Source: Lachnospiraceae bacterium (GTDB taxonomy: Bacteria; Bacillota; Clostridia; Lachnospirales; Lachnospiraceae). Taken from it: DNA of 5,771 nucleotides. The position numbers and the translations under genes were made by a program. Positions 1 through 5,309 of this stretch are shown here, in pieces. Numbering within the stretch: position 1 is the first letter of the stretch; every line of letters starts with the position of its first letter. Location: the NCBI GenBank assembly GCA_014804385.1, contig JAAUZW010000016.1:15283-21053 (forward strand), given 5' to 3'. Below the pieces are notes generated by a model that searched no databases, had not been told where the DNA came from, and saw only the letters and a list, made by a program, of their open reading frames with translations.

Positions 1-24
1 CCTATCTCCGCTCATCAGCTCTTA

Positions 25-291
25 TTATTTACGAAGTCCAAGTTTCTCGATCAGTGCACGATATCTCTCAATATCCTTCTCTTTCAGATAACCGAGCAGG
101 CCGCGTCTCTGACCTACCATCTTCAAAAGGCCTCTTCTGGAATGATGATCCTTCGGATGCTCTTTCAAATGCTCTGTAAGTTCCTGGATCCTTGCCGTCA
201 AAACGGCTACCTGTACCTCCGGTGAACCGGTGTCACCCTCTGTTCTGCCGTACTCTTTAATAATTGCTGTCTTCTTTTCCTTAGAAATCAT
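25..291 (-). CDS. rpsO: 30S ribosomal protein S15
   Basis: This encodes S15, a primary 16S rRNA-binding protein that binds the h20/h21/h22 junction in the central domain of the 30S subunit and helps form intersubunit bridges. The 88-residue product has the usual family length (about 89) with no gap. Family hallmarks are visible: GDTGSPEVQVAVLTARI near residues 19-35, then LTEHLKEHPKDHHSRRGLL (about 38-56) carrying the conserved HxxDHHSRRGLL rRNA-binding segment, and the C-terminal RRGLLGYLKEKD helix region. The ATG has an ideal Shine-Dalgarno AAAGGAG (297-303) with a 5-nt spacer, which fixes the start. It has its own promoter (394-422) and a structured leader, so autoregulation by S15 is plausible. 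Only 24 nt downstream are visible, with no terminator in them; pnp is the usual next gene in this neighbourhood but is not seen. Confidence 0.98.
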   Translation of the reverse strand: MISKEKKTAIIKEYGRTEGDTGSPEVQVAVLTARIQELTEHLKEHPKDHHSRRGLLKMVGQRRGLLGYLKEKDIERYRALIEKLGLRK

Positions 292-387
292 AATTTCTCC
301 TTTCCTTTAGGGGGCTGCCCTAATAACCGCCTGACACCAAGAAGGGGTCGGAGTGTCCCGCCTCTGCGTGTCGGCTGAAATTCATAC
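292..387 (-). promoter_or_regulatory. Structured rpsO 5' leader, putative S15 autoregulatory element
   Basis: This is the roughly 95-nt untranslated leader between the predicted rpsO start of transcription and its ATG. By hand it folds into a long imperfect stem: RNA GCC-GACAC (375-368) pairs with GTGTC-A-GGC (337-329, one bulged A), and above a 2x2 internal loop AGAGG (365-361) pairs with CTTCT (344-340). The upper stem contains a G-U pair (362-343) directly followed by a G-C pair (361-344), the kind of GU/GC step that S15 recognises in 16S rRNA and in several rpsO leaders. A second hairpin, TTAGGG/CCCTAA (323-318 with 312-307, 5-nt loop), lies just upstream of the Shine-Dalgarno. Known: rpsO is autoregulated by S15 through leader RNA in several phyla. 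Inferred: this leader does the same. I cannot match it to a named covariance model by eye. Confidence 0.5.
307..323 (-). promoter_or_regulatory. Hairpin abutting the rpsO ribosome binding site
   Basis: A perfect 6-bp inverted repeat, TTAGGG / CCCTAA with a 5-nt loop, ends 3 nt before the rpsO Shine-Dalgarno AAAGGAG (303-297). It does not cover the Shine-Dalgarno itself, and no T-run follows it, so it is not an intrinsic terminator. It may be one arm of an S15-responsive junction or pseudoknot in the leader; that role is inference. Confidence 0.5.
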
Positions 388-393
388 CATGAT

Positions 394-422
394 ATTTTAG
401 CATAATACCACCGTGTTGTAAA
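394..422 (-). promoter_or_regulatory. Sigma-A promoter of rpsO
   Basis: On the minus strand, -35 TTTACA (422-417) and -10 TAAAAT (399-394) are separated by exactly 17 nt. A TGC immediately upstream of the -10 makes it an extended -10 (TGnTAAAAT). Both hexamers match the consensus at 5 of 6 positions. Initiation is expected near 387, giving a leader of about 95 nt. The -35 begins only 8 nt after the stop codon of the upstream NlpC/P60 gene, with no terminator between, so rpsO could also receive read-through. Confidence 0.8.
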
Positions 423-430
423 GCAGAATT

Positions 431-1576
431 TCAATCGTAGAGTATCCTGACCGCCTTGAGAGGGGACCGATAGGACACATTGGAGATCCTGATTCCCGTC
501 TTGGGATTGCTGGCATGGACGACCTGCCCGTTTCCAATATAGATCGCCACATGGTTGATGGTTTTGCCTTTCCCGTAAAAGATCAGATCCCCCGGTTTTG
601 CCTCGGACACCTTGATGGTCGTTCCGCAGTTCGCCTGTGCTCTGGAGGAATGGGGCAGTCTCACGCCATATTTCTTAAAGACGCTCATAACGAACCCGGA
701 GCAGTCCGCCCCTTTCGTCAGGCTGGTACCTCCCCATACATAAGGATTTCCGATAAACTCCTTCGCATATTGACAAATGTCCACCCGTACATCTGAGATT
801 CCCTGCCCGTAGAGCAGTTCTGACATGGTGACCGCCGTGCCCAGCTCCGCGCTGACCTCCACATACTCGCCGGAGACATACACTTCGTCATCATCCAAAA
901 AGACCTTGACCCAGTCACCCTCCACAGCCGACACCTCCAGTTCCTCTCCCCGGGGCACCAGCGTGATGACCTCAGAATCCGTATTTGCCTCCGCCCTGAC
1001 CTTCAGGCTGTCTGTGGTGACCCTGGCTATGGTAGTTGCCAGCTCCTCTGCCTTCATTTTAGCCGAAACACCGGTCAATAGAAAATCTTTGCTCACATAG
1101 CCTTCCACATTCCCAGACTTTATATGCACCCATTCCTCGTCCGTTTCGAGCACCTCGCAGGCCGCATCTTTGGGAAGCTTCCCAACGAGCCTGCCATCCT
1201 CCGCAGCGATGGCCCGAATATTCAGATTATCGCTCACATCGGCGATTCCCAGATTGGTGTATCCCCAATTCGCATTTTTAGCCCGCTCATAGGCCAGTTC
1301 ATAATCCTCCGCTGTCTTATTGGATACGAGGATCGTACCGGAGCCGATGCTGTCATTCAATATATCCTGAGCCGTCCCCGCACTCTTTTCCGCAGTCTCC
1401 TCTTCCCCGTCGGCATCCTCCTGCTCGGTTTCTGTCTCCCCGTCATAGGGCTCCTTGTTCAAGTCCAGCTGCCCCATCGGCAGAAGATCCGGCATAGGCA
1501 TGGACGCCTCTGCCGTCAAAGGCGTCCATAATATAATAACAAGTGCTATTATTAAACAAAATGGTTTTCTATTCAT
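431..1576 (-). CDS. Secreted SH3-domain NlpC/P60 (C40) peptidoglycan endopeptidase
   Basis: This is a 381-residue exported cell-wall hydrolase, predicted to cleave peptide stems of peptidoglycan (typically the D-gamma-glutamyl-diamino acid bond). In order: a signal peptide (about 1-24; MNRK, a hydrophobic core, then AEA before S25), a very acidic linker (about 42-67, Glu/Asp/Thr-rich), a bacterial SH3 domain (about 108-169), a second SH3 domain (about 184-241), and a C-terminal NlpC/P60 domain (about 262-381). The catalytic set is intact: Cys292 in ADCSGF, His342 in NHVAIYIG and His354 in VVHASNP. There is no lipobox, so it is probably released or held to the wall by its SH3 domains. I chose the ATG at 1576 because AGAGGA lies at a workable distance; a TTG three codons upstream (1585) would have only 3 nt after GAGG. 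It begins 39 nt after the transporter gene and is probably co-transcribed with it. Confidence 0.93.
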   Translation of the reverse strand: MNRKPFCLIIALVIILWTPLTAEASMPMPDLLPMGQLDLNKEPYDGETETEQEDADGEEETAEKSAGTAQDILNDSIGSGTILVSNKTAEDYELAYERAKNANWGYTNLGIADVSDNLNIRAIAAEDGRLVGKLPKDAACEVLETDEEWVHIKSGNVEGYVSKDFLLTGVSAKMKAEELATTIARVTTDSLKVRAEANTDSEVITLVPRGEELEVSAVEGDWVKVFLDDDEVYVSGEYVEVSAELGTAVTMSELLYGQGISDVRVDICQYAKEFIGNPYVWGGTSLTKGADCSGFVMSVFKKYGVRLPHSSRAQANCGTTIKVSEAKPGDLIFYGKGKTINHVAIYIGNGQVVHASNPKTGIRISNVSYRSPLKAVRILYD

Positions 1577-1615
1577 CCGGAACAATTTCCTCTCGCTCTC
1601 ATCCGTTTGCGCTCA

Positions 1616-3250
1616 CTAGCTTAACTCAAAATAACTATTGGCAAAAGCAATGTTTGTAGCATGATCCGCCACCCGCTCCAGCCCGGAAACGATATCCGAA
1701 AACATAGCGCCCGCCTCCGGCGTACATTCATTGTTGGAAAGCCGCTCGATATGCTTCTGCTGAAGTTCTTTCTCTTTTTCGTCAATGGCCTCCTCCAGAT
1801 GTCTGATATCCTCCACATGTTCCTCTGTACTCTTGACGAACATTTCAAAGGAGAAGCGCAGGATAGTGTTGACCATATCCATCATCTCACCCAGCTCCCG
1901 CTGCGCCGCTTTGGAAAAACTCACGCCGGTCTTCTCCCGCTCTACCGCCGCATCCACAATATTCTCCGCATGATCACCGATGCGCTCAATGTCATTCACC
2001 ACATGGAACAGGGCACCGATGCTCTTTAAGTCCTCGATAGGCAGGGTAGTCTGATTGATCTTCACCAGATAATTGGTGATCGCATGGCTCAAGAAATCGA
2101 TGTTCTTCTCCACCTCATAAACCTCAGCGATCTCCTCATCATCCAAGGTGACAAGCGCATTCATAGCACGGTTTAAGTTCTCATCCGCAAGGGAAGCCAT
2201 ACGATCCAGCTCCTTGATGACCTCCACCACCGCCGTGGCCGGATTCAGCACTACTTTCTCACCGATATATTTCAGCTGATAGCTGTCCCGATAACCGATC
2301 TTCTTGTCGTCGCCGGGCACCAGCAGATAAGTCAGTTTCACGATCTGCTTTACAAAAGGCAACATAATGATAACCTGAATTACCTTGATCAAAATATGGG
2401 CGTATGCCACCATACGGCCCGGATCCCCTCCCGCCATGACCGTGAGGATCTCCACCACTTCATCCGTGGCCAGACTGAAGACCACATAGAAGATGGCCAT
2501 ACCGATCACGTTAAAGACCAGATGGATCGCCGCCGCCCGCTTTGCATCCTTCTTACCGTTTAAGGAAGCCAGCACCGCGGAAGTACAGGCGCCGATGTTA
2601 CAGCCCAGAATGATGAACAGGCAGATATCCATGCTCATCAGACCTTGATTGGCCAAAAGCACCATGATACTGACCGTCACCGACGAACTCTGGATCACCG
2701 CCGTCAGGATCGTCCCCAGAAGAACCGCCAGAATTGGGGACTGCAGGGAGGCAAACATCTGTAAGACCATCGGGGAATCTTTCATACCGGACATAGCGCC
2801 GGACATGGCGCTCAGTCCCATAAAGAGGACACCGAAGCCCACGATTACCTCACCCCACTGGTTGATCTTCTGCCTCTTGACAAACATGAGGATCAGAACA
2901 CCCGCCAGAAGAATCACCGGCGCCGCTTTCTCTAATTTAAAGGAAACAAGGAGCGCCGTCACTGTCGTACCGATATTGGAACCGAAGATCACGCCCGCCG
3001 CCTGGGTAAGCGTCATCAAACCGGAGTTTACGAAACTGACCACCATGACCGTACAGGCTGATGAAGACTGGATCACCGCTGTAAAGAGCACTCCCACCAG
3101 CATACCGGTAAACCGGTTTGTGGTCAGCCGCTCCAGTATTCCTCTCAGTCTGGCGCCTGCTACCTTCTCGATGCTGTCGCTCATAATACGCATACCGTAC
3201 AGAAACAGCCCCAGGCCGCCCGCCATGGAAAGAATGATAGATAGACTCAT
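1616..3250 (-). CDS. Na+/phosphate cotransporter with C-terminal PhoU-like domain
   Basis: This 544-residue membrane protein of the bacterial Na/Pi cotransporter family (NptA/YjbB-like) is predicted to import phosphate with sodium. Residues 1 to about 310 contain the two inverted-repeat transport halves: TAVIQSSSACTVMVV (QSSS at 61-64) with GSNIGTT (90-96), and TAVIQSSSVTVSIMV (QSSS at 187-190) with GCNIGAC (216-222). The duplicated QSSS motifs are the family signature. From about 335 to 540 it is helical, soluble and PhoU-like, with two DHA motifs (ERIGDHAENI about 422-431; ERVADHATNI about 525-534) as in metal-binding PhoU repeats. The ATG is the first possible start, since an in-frame TGA lies three codons upstream (3257-3259). 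AAAGGAAGGA is present but set back about 13 nt. A promoter at 3305-3333 precedes it. One oddity: the conserved HxxFN signature kept at HLVFN (243-247) reads HILIK (285-289) in the second half. Phosphate specificity is inferred from the family. Confidence 0.93.
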   Translation of the reverse strand: MSLSIILSMAGGLGLFLYGMRIMSDSIEKVAGARLRGILERLTTNRFTGMLVGVLFTAVIQSSSACTVMVVSFVNSGLMTLTQAAGVIFGSNIGTTVTALLVSFKLEKAAPVILLAGVLILMFVKRQKINQWGEVIVGFGVLFMGLSAMSGAMSGMKDSPMVLQMFASLQSPILAVLLGTILTAVIQSSSVTVSIMVLLANQGLMSMDICLFIILGCNIGACTSAVLASLNGKKDAKRAAAIHLVFNVIGMAIFYVVFSLATDEVVEILTVMAGGDPGRMVAYAHILIKVIQVIIMLPFVKQIVKLTYLLVPGDDKKIGYRDSYQLKYIGEKVVLNPATAVVEVIKELDRMASLADENLNRAMNALVTLDDEEIAEVYEVEKNIDFLSHAITNYLVKINQTTLPIEDLKSIGALFHVVNDIERIGDHAENIVDAAVEREKTGVSFSKAAQRELGEMMDMVNTILRFSFEMFVKSTEEHVEDIRHLEEAIDEKEKELQQKHIERLSNNECTPEAGAMFSDIVSGLERVADHATNIAFANSYFELS

Positions 3251-3350
3251 CTCAATTCAGATATCCTTCCTTTGTTCTTTTCGTGTTGAAAAGCTACATA
3301 TCCTATTGTATCGAAAAAAAAAATGTCTTACAACCCTTTTCGACAAAAAA
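3251..3350 (-). promoter_or_regulatory. Intergenic region between ribF and the transporter: promoter and AT-rich dyad
   Basis: This 100-bp AT-rich stretch holds the transporter promoter (3305-3333), a ten-T tract on the transcribed-sense strand (3314-3323), an inverted repeat TCGAAAA/TTTTCGA (3337-3343 and 3311-3317) around the -35 element, and a ribosome-binding AAAGGAAGGA near 3264-3273. No convincing intrinsic terminator for ribF is seen. No obvious Pho-box direct repeats are seen. Confidence 0.65.
3305..3333 (-). promoter_or_regulatory. Sigma-A-type promoter of the transporter-hydrolase unit
   Basis: On the minus strand, -35 TTGTAA (3333-3328, 4 of 6 consensus matches) and -10 TACAAT (3310-3305, 5 of 6) are separated by 17 nt. 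The spacer contains ten consecutive Ts (3323-3314). Initiation is expected near 3298, leaving about 48 nt of leader before the transporter ATG. It should drive the transporter and the NlpC/P60 gene together. The call rests on sequence only. Confidence 0.68.
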
Positions 3351-4262
3351 TCATCGCCAGGTGCTCCCCGCTTCCACGTCCTCAGCAATCTGACGACGCA
3401 GTGCCTCCACATTGTCGAATGTCTGCTCCCTCCTGCGAAAGGCTAAAAGCTCCACCTGAATCTCACTGTCATAGATCTCCCCGTCAAAATCATAGAGATA
3501 AGTCTCTATTCCCAGAATTCGTTCTTTCGAGACAGTGGGCTTGTACCCCACATTGGAGATAGCGCGATATACCTTTCCGTCCACGCACCCTCTGGCGTAG
3601 TAGACGCCGTTTGGCGGCAGAAGCTTTTCCTCTGCCGGGATCAGGTTGGCAGTAGGCATCCCCAGCGTCCGTCCCAGATGTCTGCCGTGCACCACCCGGC
3701 CGGTCACACTATAGGGTGCACCCAGCAAACCGGAAACCTCCTCCATCCTGCCGGCACGAACCGCCTCCCGCACTCTGGTGGAACTGACCTCTTTCCCATC
3801 CACACGCACCTTATCGATCAGTTCCACCTGATACCCATAATCTTTCGCACACCGGACAAGAAGAGCATAATCTCCCGCCCCGCCCTTTCCAAAGGAAATA
3901 TCCGGCCCTGCACACAGGTAGGCTGTCTGCATCTGCCTCGCCAGATAACGGGAAATAAAATCCACCGGTTCCGTGGCTGCCGTCTCCCGGTTCAAGGGGA
4001 ATTCGATCAACACATCGATCCCCATCCGGGCAAAGACCGCCCGTTTCTCCTCCCTGGTAGATAGTGCCTTCTCCTCCCCTCTGAAAAAGGAGGCCGCTGA
4101 CGTGTCAAAGGTGAACACCACCGTGGTGAAGCCCAGTTTCTTCTGCTCCAGTACTCTGTCCAAAAGCTTTCTGTGTCCCAGATGGATGCCGTCAAACTTT
4201 CCCAAAGCCACAGCGCTTTTCCCCGGTAAACTAAATTCTGTTTTGTTTTCTATGATCAGCAT
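3351..4262 (-). CDS. ribF: Bifunctional riboflavin kinase / FMN adenylyltransferase (FAD synthetase)
   Basis: RibF phosphorylates riboflavin to FMN and then adenylylates FMN to FAD in the cytoplasm. The N-terminal nucleotidyltransferase domain (about 15-170 of 303 residues) shows GKFDGIHLGH with the HxGH signature (21-30), SFGKGGAGD (about 123-131) and STRVREA (161-167), equivalent to the SSTxIR motif. The C-terminal kinase domain (about 180-300) shows GRTLGMPTANL with PTAN (203-206), SNVGYKPT, and ETYLYDFDG carrying the probable catalytic Glu253. Length is normal for the family (about 305-315). Start choice: the ATG at 4262 gives MLIIENKTEF, the usual family N-terminus; an ATG three codons upstream (4271) adds MDG. 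Neither is at a normal distance from the strong AAGGAG at 4293-4298, which instead serves an out-of-frame mini-ORF. It sits downstream of truB as in many Firmicutes. No FMN riboswitch fits in the short gap. Confidence 0.95.
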   Translation of the reverse strand: MLIIENKTEFSLPGKSAVALGKFDGIHLGHRKLLDRVLEQKKLGFTTVVFTFDTSAASFFRGEEKALSTREEKRAVFARMGIDVLIEFPLNRETAATEPVDFISRYLARQMQTAYLCAGPDISFGKGGAGDYALLVRCAKDYGYQVELIDKVRVDGKEVSSTRVREAVRAGRMEEVSGLLGAPYSVTGRVVHGRHLGRTLGMPTANLIPAEEKLLPPNGVYYARGCVDGKVYRAISNVGYKPTVSKERILGIETYLYDFDGEIYDSEIQVELLAFRRREQTFDNVEALRRQIAEDVEAGSTWR

Positions 4263-4285
4263 GCCGTCCATCTCACTTCTGTCAT
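4256..4285 (-). CDS. Nine-codon upstream ORF overlapping the ribF start (putative)
   Basis: The only optimally placed start after the strong Shine-Dalgarno AAGGAG (4298-4293) is the ATG at 4285, 7 nt away, in a frame different from ribF. It encodes MTEVRWTAC and stops at TGA (4258-4256), just past the ribF ATG at 4262, forming ATGCTGA. It overlaps both candidate ribF starts. The arrangement would suit translational coupling by reinitiation: ribosomes load at the good site, finish the mini-ORF and restart on ribF. The peptide itself resembles nothing I know, and the role is inferred from architecture alone. Confidence 0.35.
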   Translation of the reverse strand: MTEVRWTAC

Positions 4286-4334
4286 TCTGACGCTCCTTAT
4301 ATCCTGTTTTTACAAATCTGCATAGCTCTGAAAG

Positions 4335-5243
4335 TTATAAAAACATTTTCACAGGTCTTACCTCGCCCGGCTTGCCCAGGTACTGGTAAATACCGTAAAA
4401 CCTGCCTTCCTCATCGTACATCCGCACCTGTTCCGCCTCCTGCAGACTCACATTTCCCGAAAGCATACGCACCGGCAAACGATTCCCGTTCTCCAAAAGC
4501 CGCTGCCCGTCCGGTGTCACCTTCACTGCCTGACACTGACCAAACACGCCATCCGGCGGAATTATAACACTCGATATTTTATTCTCATCCCGCAGACGTT
4601 CGATCTGGGAAATCGTGAGCGCCTCCTCTATGCCAAAAATTCCCACCCGGCTTCTCACCAGAGCCGCCATCACACCACCGCAGCCCAGTTTTTCCCCAAT
4701 GTCGTGGCAGAGCGTTCGAATATAGGTTCCTTTGGAGCAAACCACTCGGAAGCGGATCTTTGGAAGTGACATCTCCAAAATCTCCAGTTCTTTGATCTGC
4801 ACCCTGCGAGGCTTTCGCTCCACCTCCCTGCCCGCCCTTGCCAGCTCGTAGAGCTTTTTCCCGTTTACCTTAAGCGCTGAATACATGGGCGGAAGCTGAT
4901 CGTACTCTCCAAGGAAGCTCATCACGCACTCCGCCGCCTGCTCTTCGGTGATTGCCTGCAGTTTTTCCGGATCCGCTTTCAGTAACACCCGTCCCGATAT
5001 ATCCTGTGTATCCGTCACCATCCCCAGCCTGAGCGTGGCAATATATTCTTTATCCCAATCGGTGAGCATATCGCACAATTTCGTGCCTGAACCAAAACAT
5101 ACAGGAAGCACGCCGACCGCATCCGGATCGAGTGTTCCTGTATGCCCTATTTTTTTCTGTTTACAGATGCCCCGCAGCTTCGCCACCACATCGTGGGAGG
5201 TAAATCCGGCCTCCTTATACACATTCATGATCCCGTTATACAT
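4335..5243 (-). CDS. truB: tRNA pseudouridine(55) synthase TruB
   Basis: TruB isomerises U55 in the T-loop of tRNAs to pseudouridine and also acts as a tRNA folding chaperone. The 302-residue protein is of normal length. The catalytic motif HTGTLDPDAVGVLP contains nucleophile Asp39. It is followed by PPMYSALKVNGKKLYELA (about 118-135) and CSKGTYIRTLCHDIG (about 169-183), all typical of the TruB core, and a small PUA-like C-terminal domain from about 228 on that should grip the tRNA. I chose the ATG at 5243 (MYNGIMNVYKEAGFTSHDVV), which matches the family N-terminus and has GAGG 5 nt before it. An in-frame ATG at 5264 would add seven residues, but it lies inside a hairpin stem and 13 nt from its Shine-Dalgarno. 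It lies between nrnA and ribF and is probably co-transcribed with both. Confidence 0.96.
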   Translation of the reverse strand: MYNGIMNVYKEAGFTSHDVVAKLRGICKQKKIGHTGTLDPDAVGVLPVCFGSGTKLCDMLTDWDKEYIATLRLGMVTDTQDISGRVLLKADPEKLQAITEEQAAECVMSFLGEYDQLPPMYSALKVNGKKLYELARAGREVERKPRRVQIKELEILEMSLPKIRFRVVCSKGTYIRTLCHDIGEKLGCGGVMAALVRSRVGIFGIEEALTISQIERLRDENKISSVIIPPDGVFGQCQAVKVTPDGQRLLENGNRLPVRMLSGNVSLQEAEQVRMYDEEGRFYGIYQYLGKPGEVRPVKMFL

Positions 5244-5257
5244 AAACTCCTCATTTC

Positions 5258-5281
5258 GGAGCATTCCATCACGAACGCTCC
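5258..5281 (-). promoter_or_regulatory. Intercistronic hairpin upstream of truB covering a Shine-Dalgarno
   Basis: In the RNA, GGAGCGTTC (5281-5273) pairs with GAATGCTCC (5266-5258) in nine consecutive pairs, including one G-U, around the 6-nt loop GTGATG. The 5' arm contains GGAG of the AAGGAG ribosome-binding sequence. The loop carries GTG and ATG triplets, and the 3' arm carries the upstream in-frame truB ATG (5264). A second Shine-Dalgarno (GAGGAG, 5252-5247) before the ATG at 5243 stays free. There is no T-run, so it is not an intrinsic terminator. Possible roles are RNA stability, processing or translational control; these are inferences. Confidence 0.55.
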
Positions 5282-5309
5282 TTCACACGATATCCCGTCT
5301 CTTTTGCAC

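Noticed and set aside
1..24. Start of a terminator or leader after rpsO
   Set aside because: Only 24 nt are visible and they contain no stable stem or T-run, so nothing can be supported.
718..918. 66-codon minus-strand frame inside the hydrolase gene
   Set aside because: It overlaps the real gene in another frame, with a low-complexity, unrecognisable product.
1124..1531. 135-codon open frame on the plus strand
   Set aside because: It is antisense to the N-terminal half of the NlpC/P60 protein, whose domains and catalytic residues are clear. No start signal or domain supports it.
1577..1585. TTG start giving the hydrolase three more residues (MFR)
   Set aside because: The GAGG would be only 3 nt from TTG. 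The ATG at 1576 has better spacing and gives a normal signal peptide beginning MNRK.
3314..3350. Possible intrinsic terminator for ribF (T10 preceded by a small inverted repeat)
   Set aside because: The only stem directly before the Ts is TGTC/GACA, 4 pairs with a 14-nt loop, which is too weak. The T-run is better explained as promoter spacer.
2649..3446. 265-codon open frame on the plus strand antisense to the transporter
   Set aside because: It lies mostly opposite the Na/Pi cotransporter, has no recognisable domain or ribosome-binding site, and runs through the promoter region and into the 3' end of ribF. It is best explained as a shadow of minus-strand codon usage.
4263..4334. FMN riboswitch upstream of ribF
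   Set aside because: The gap to truB is too short for the roughly 130-nt RFN element, and its conserved segments are not present.
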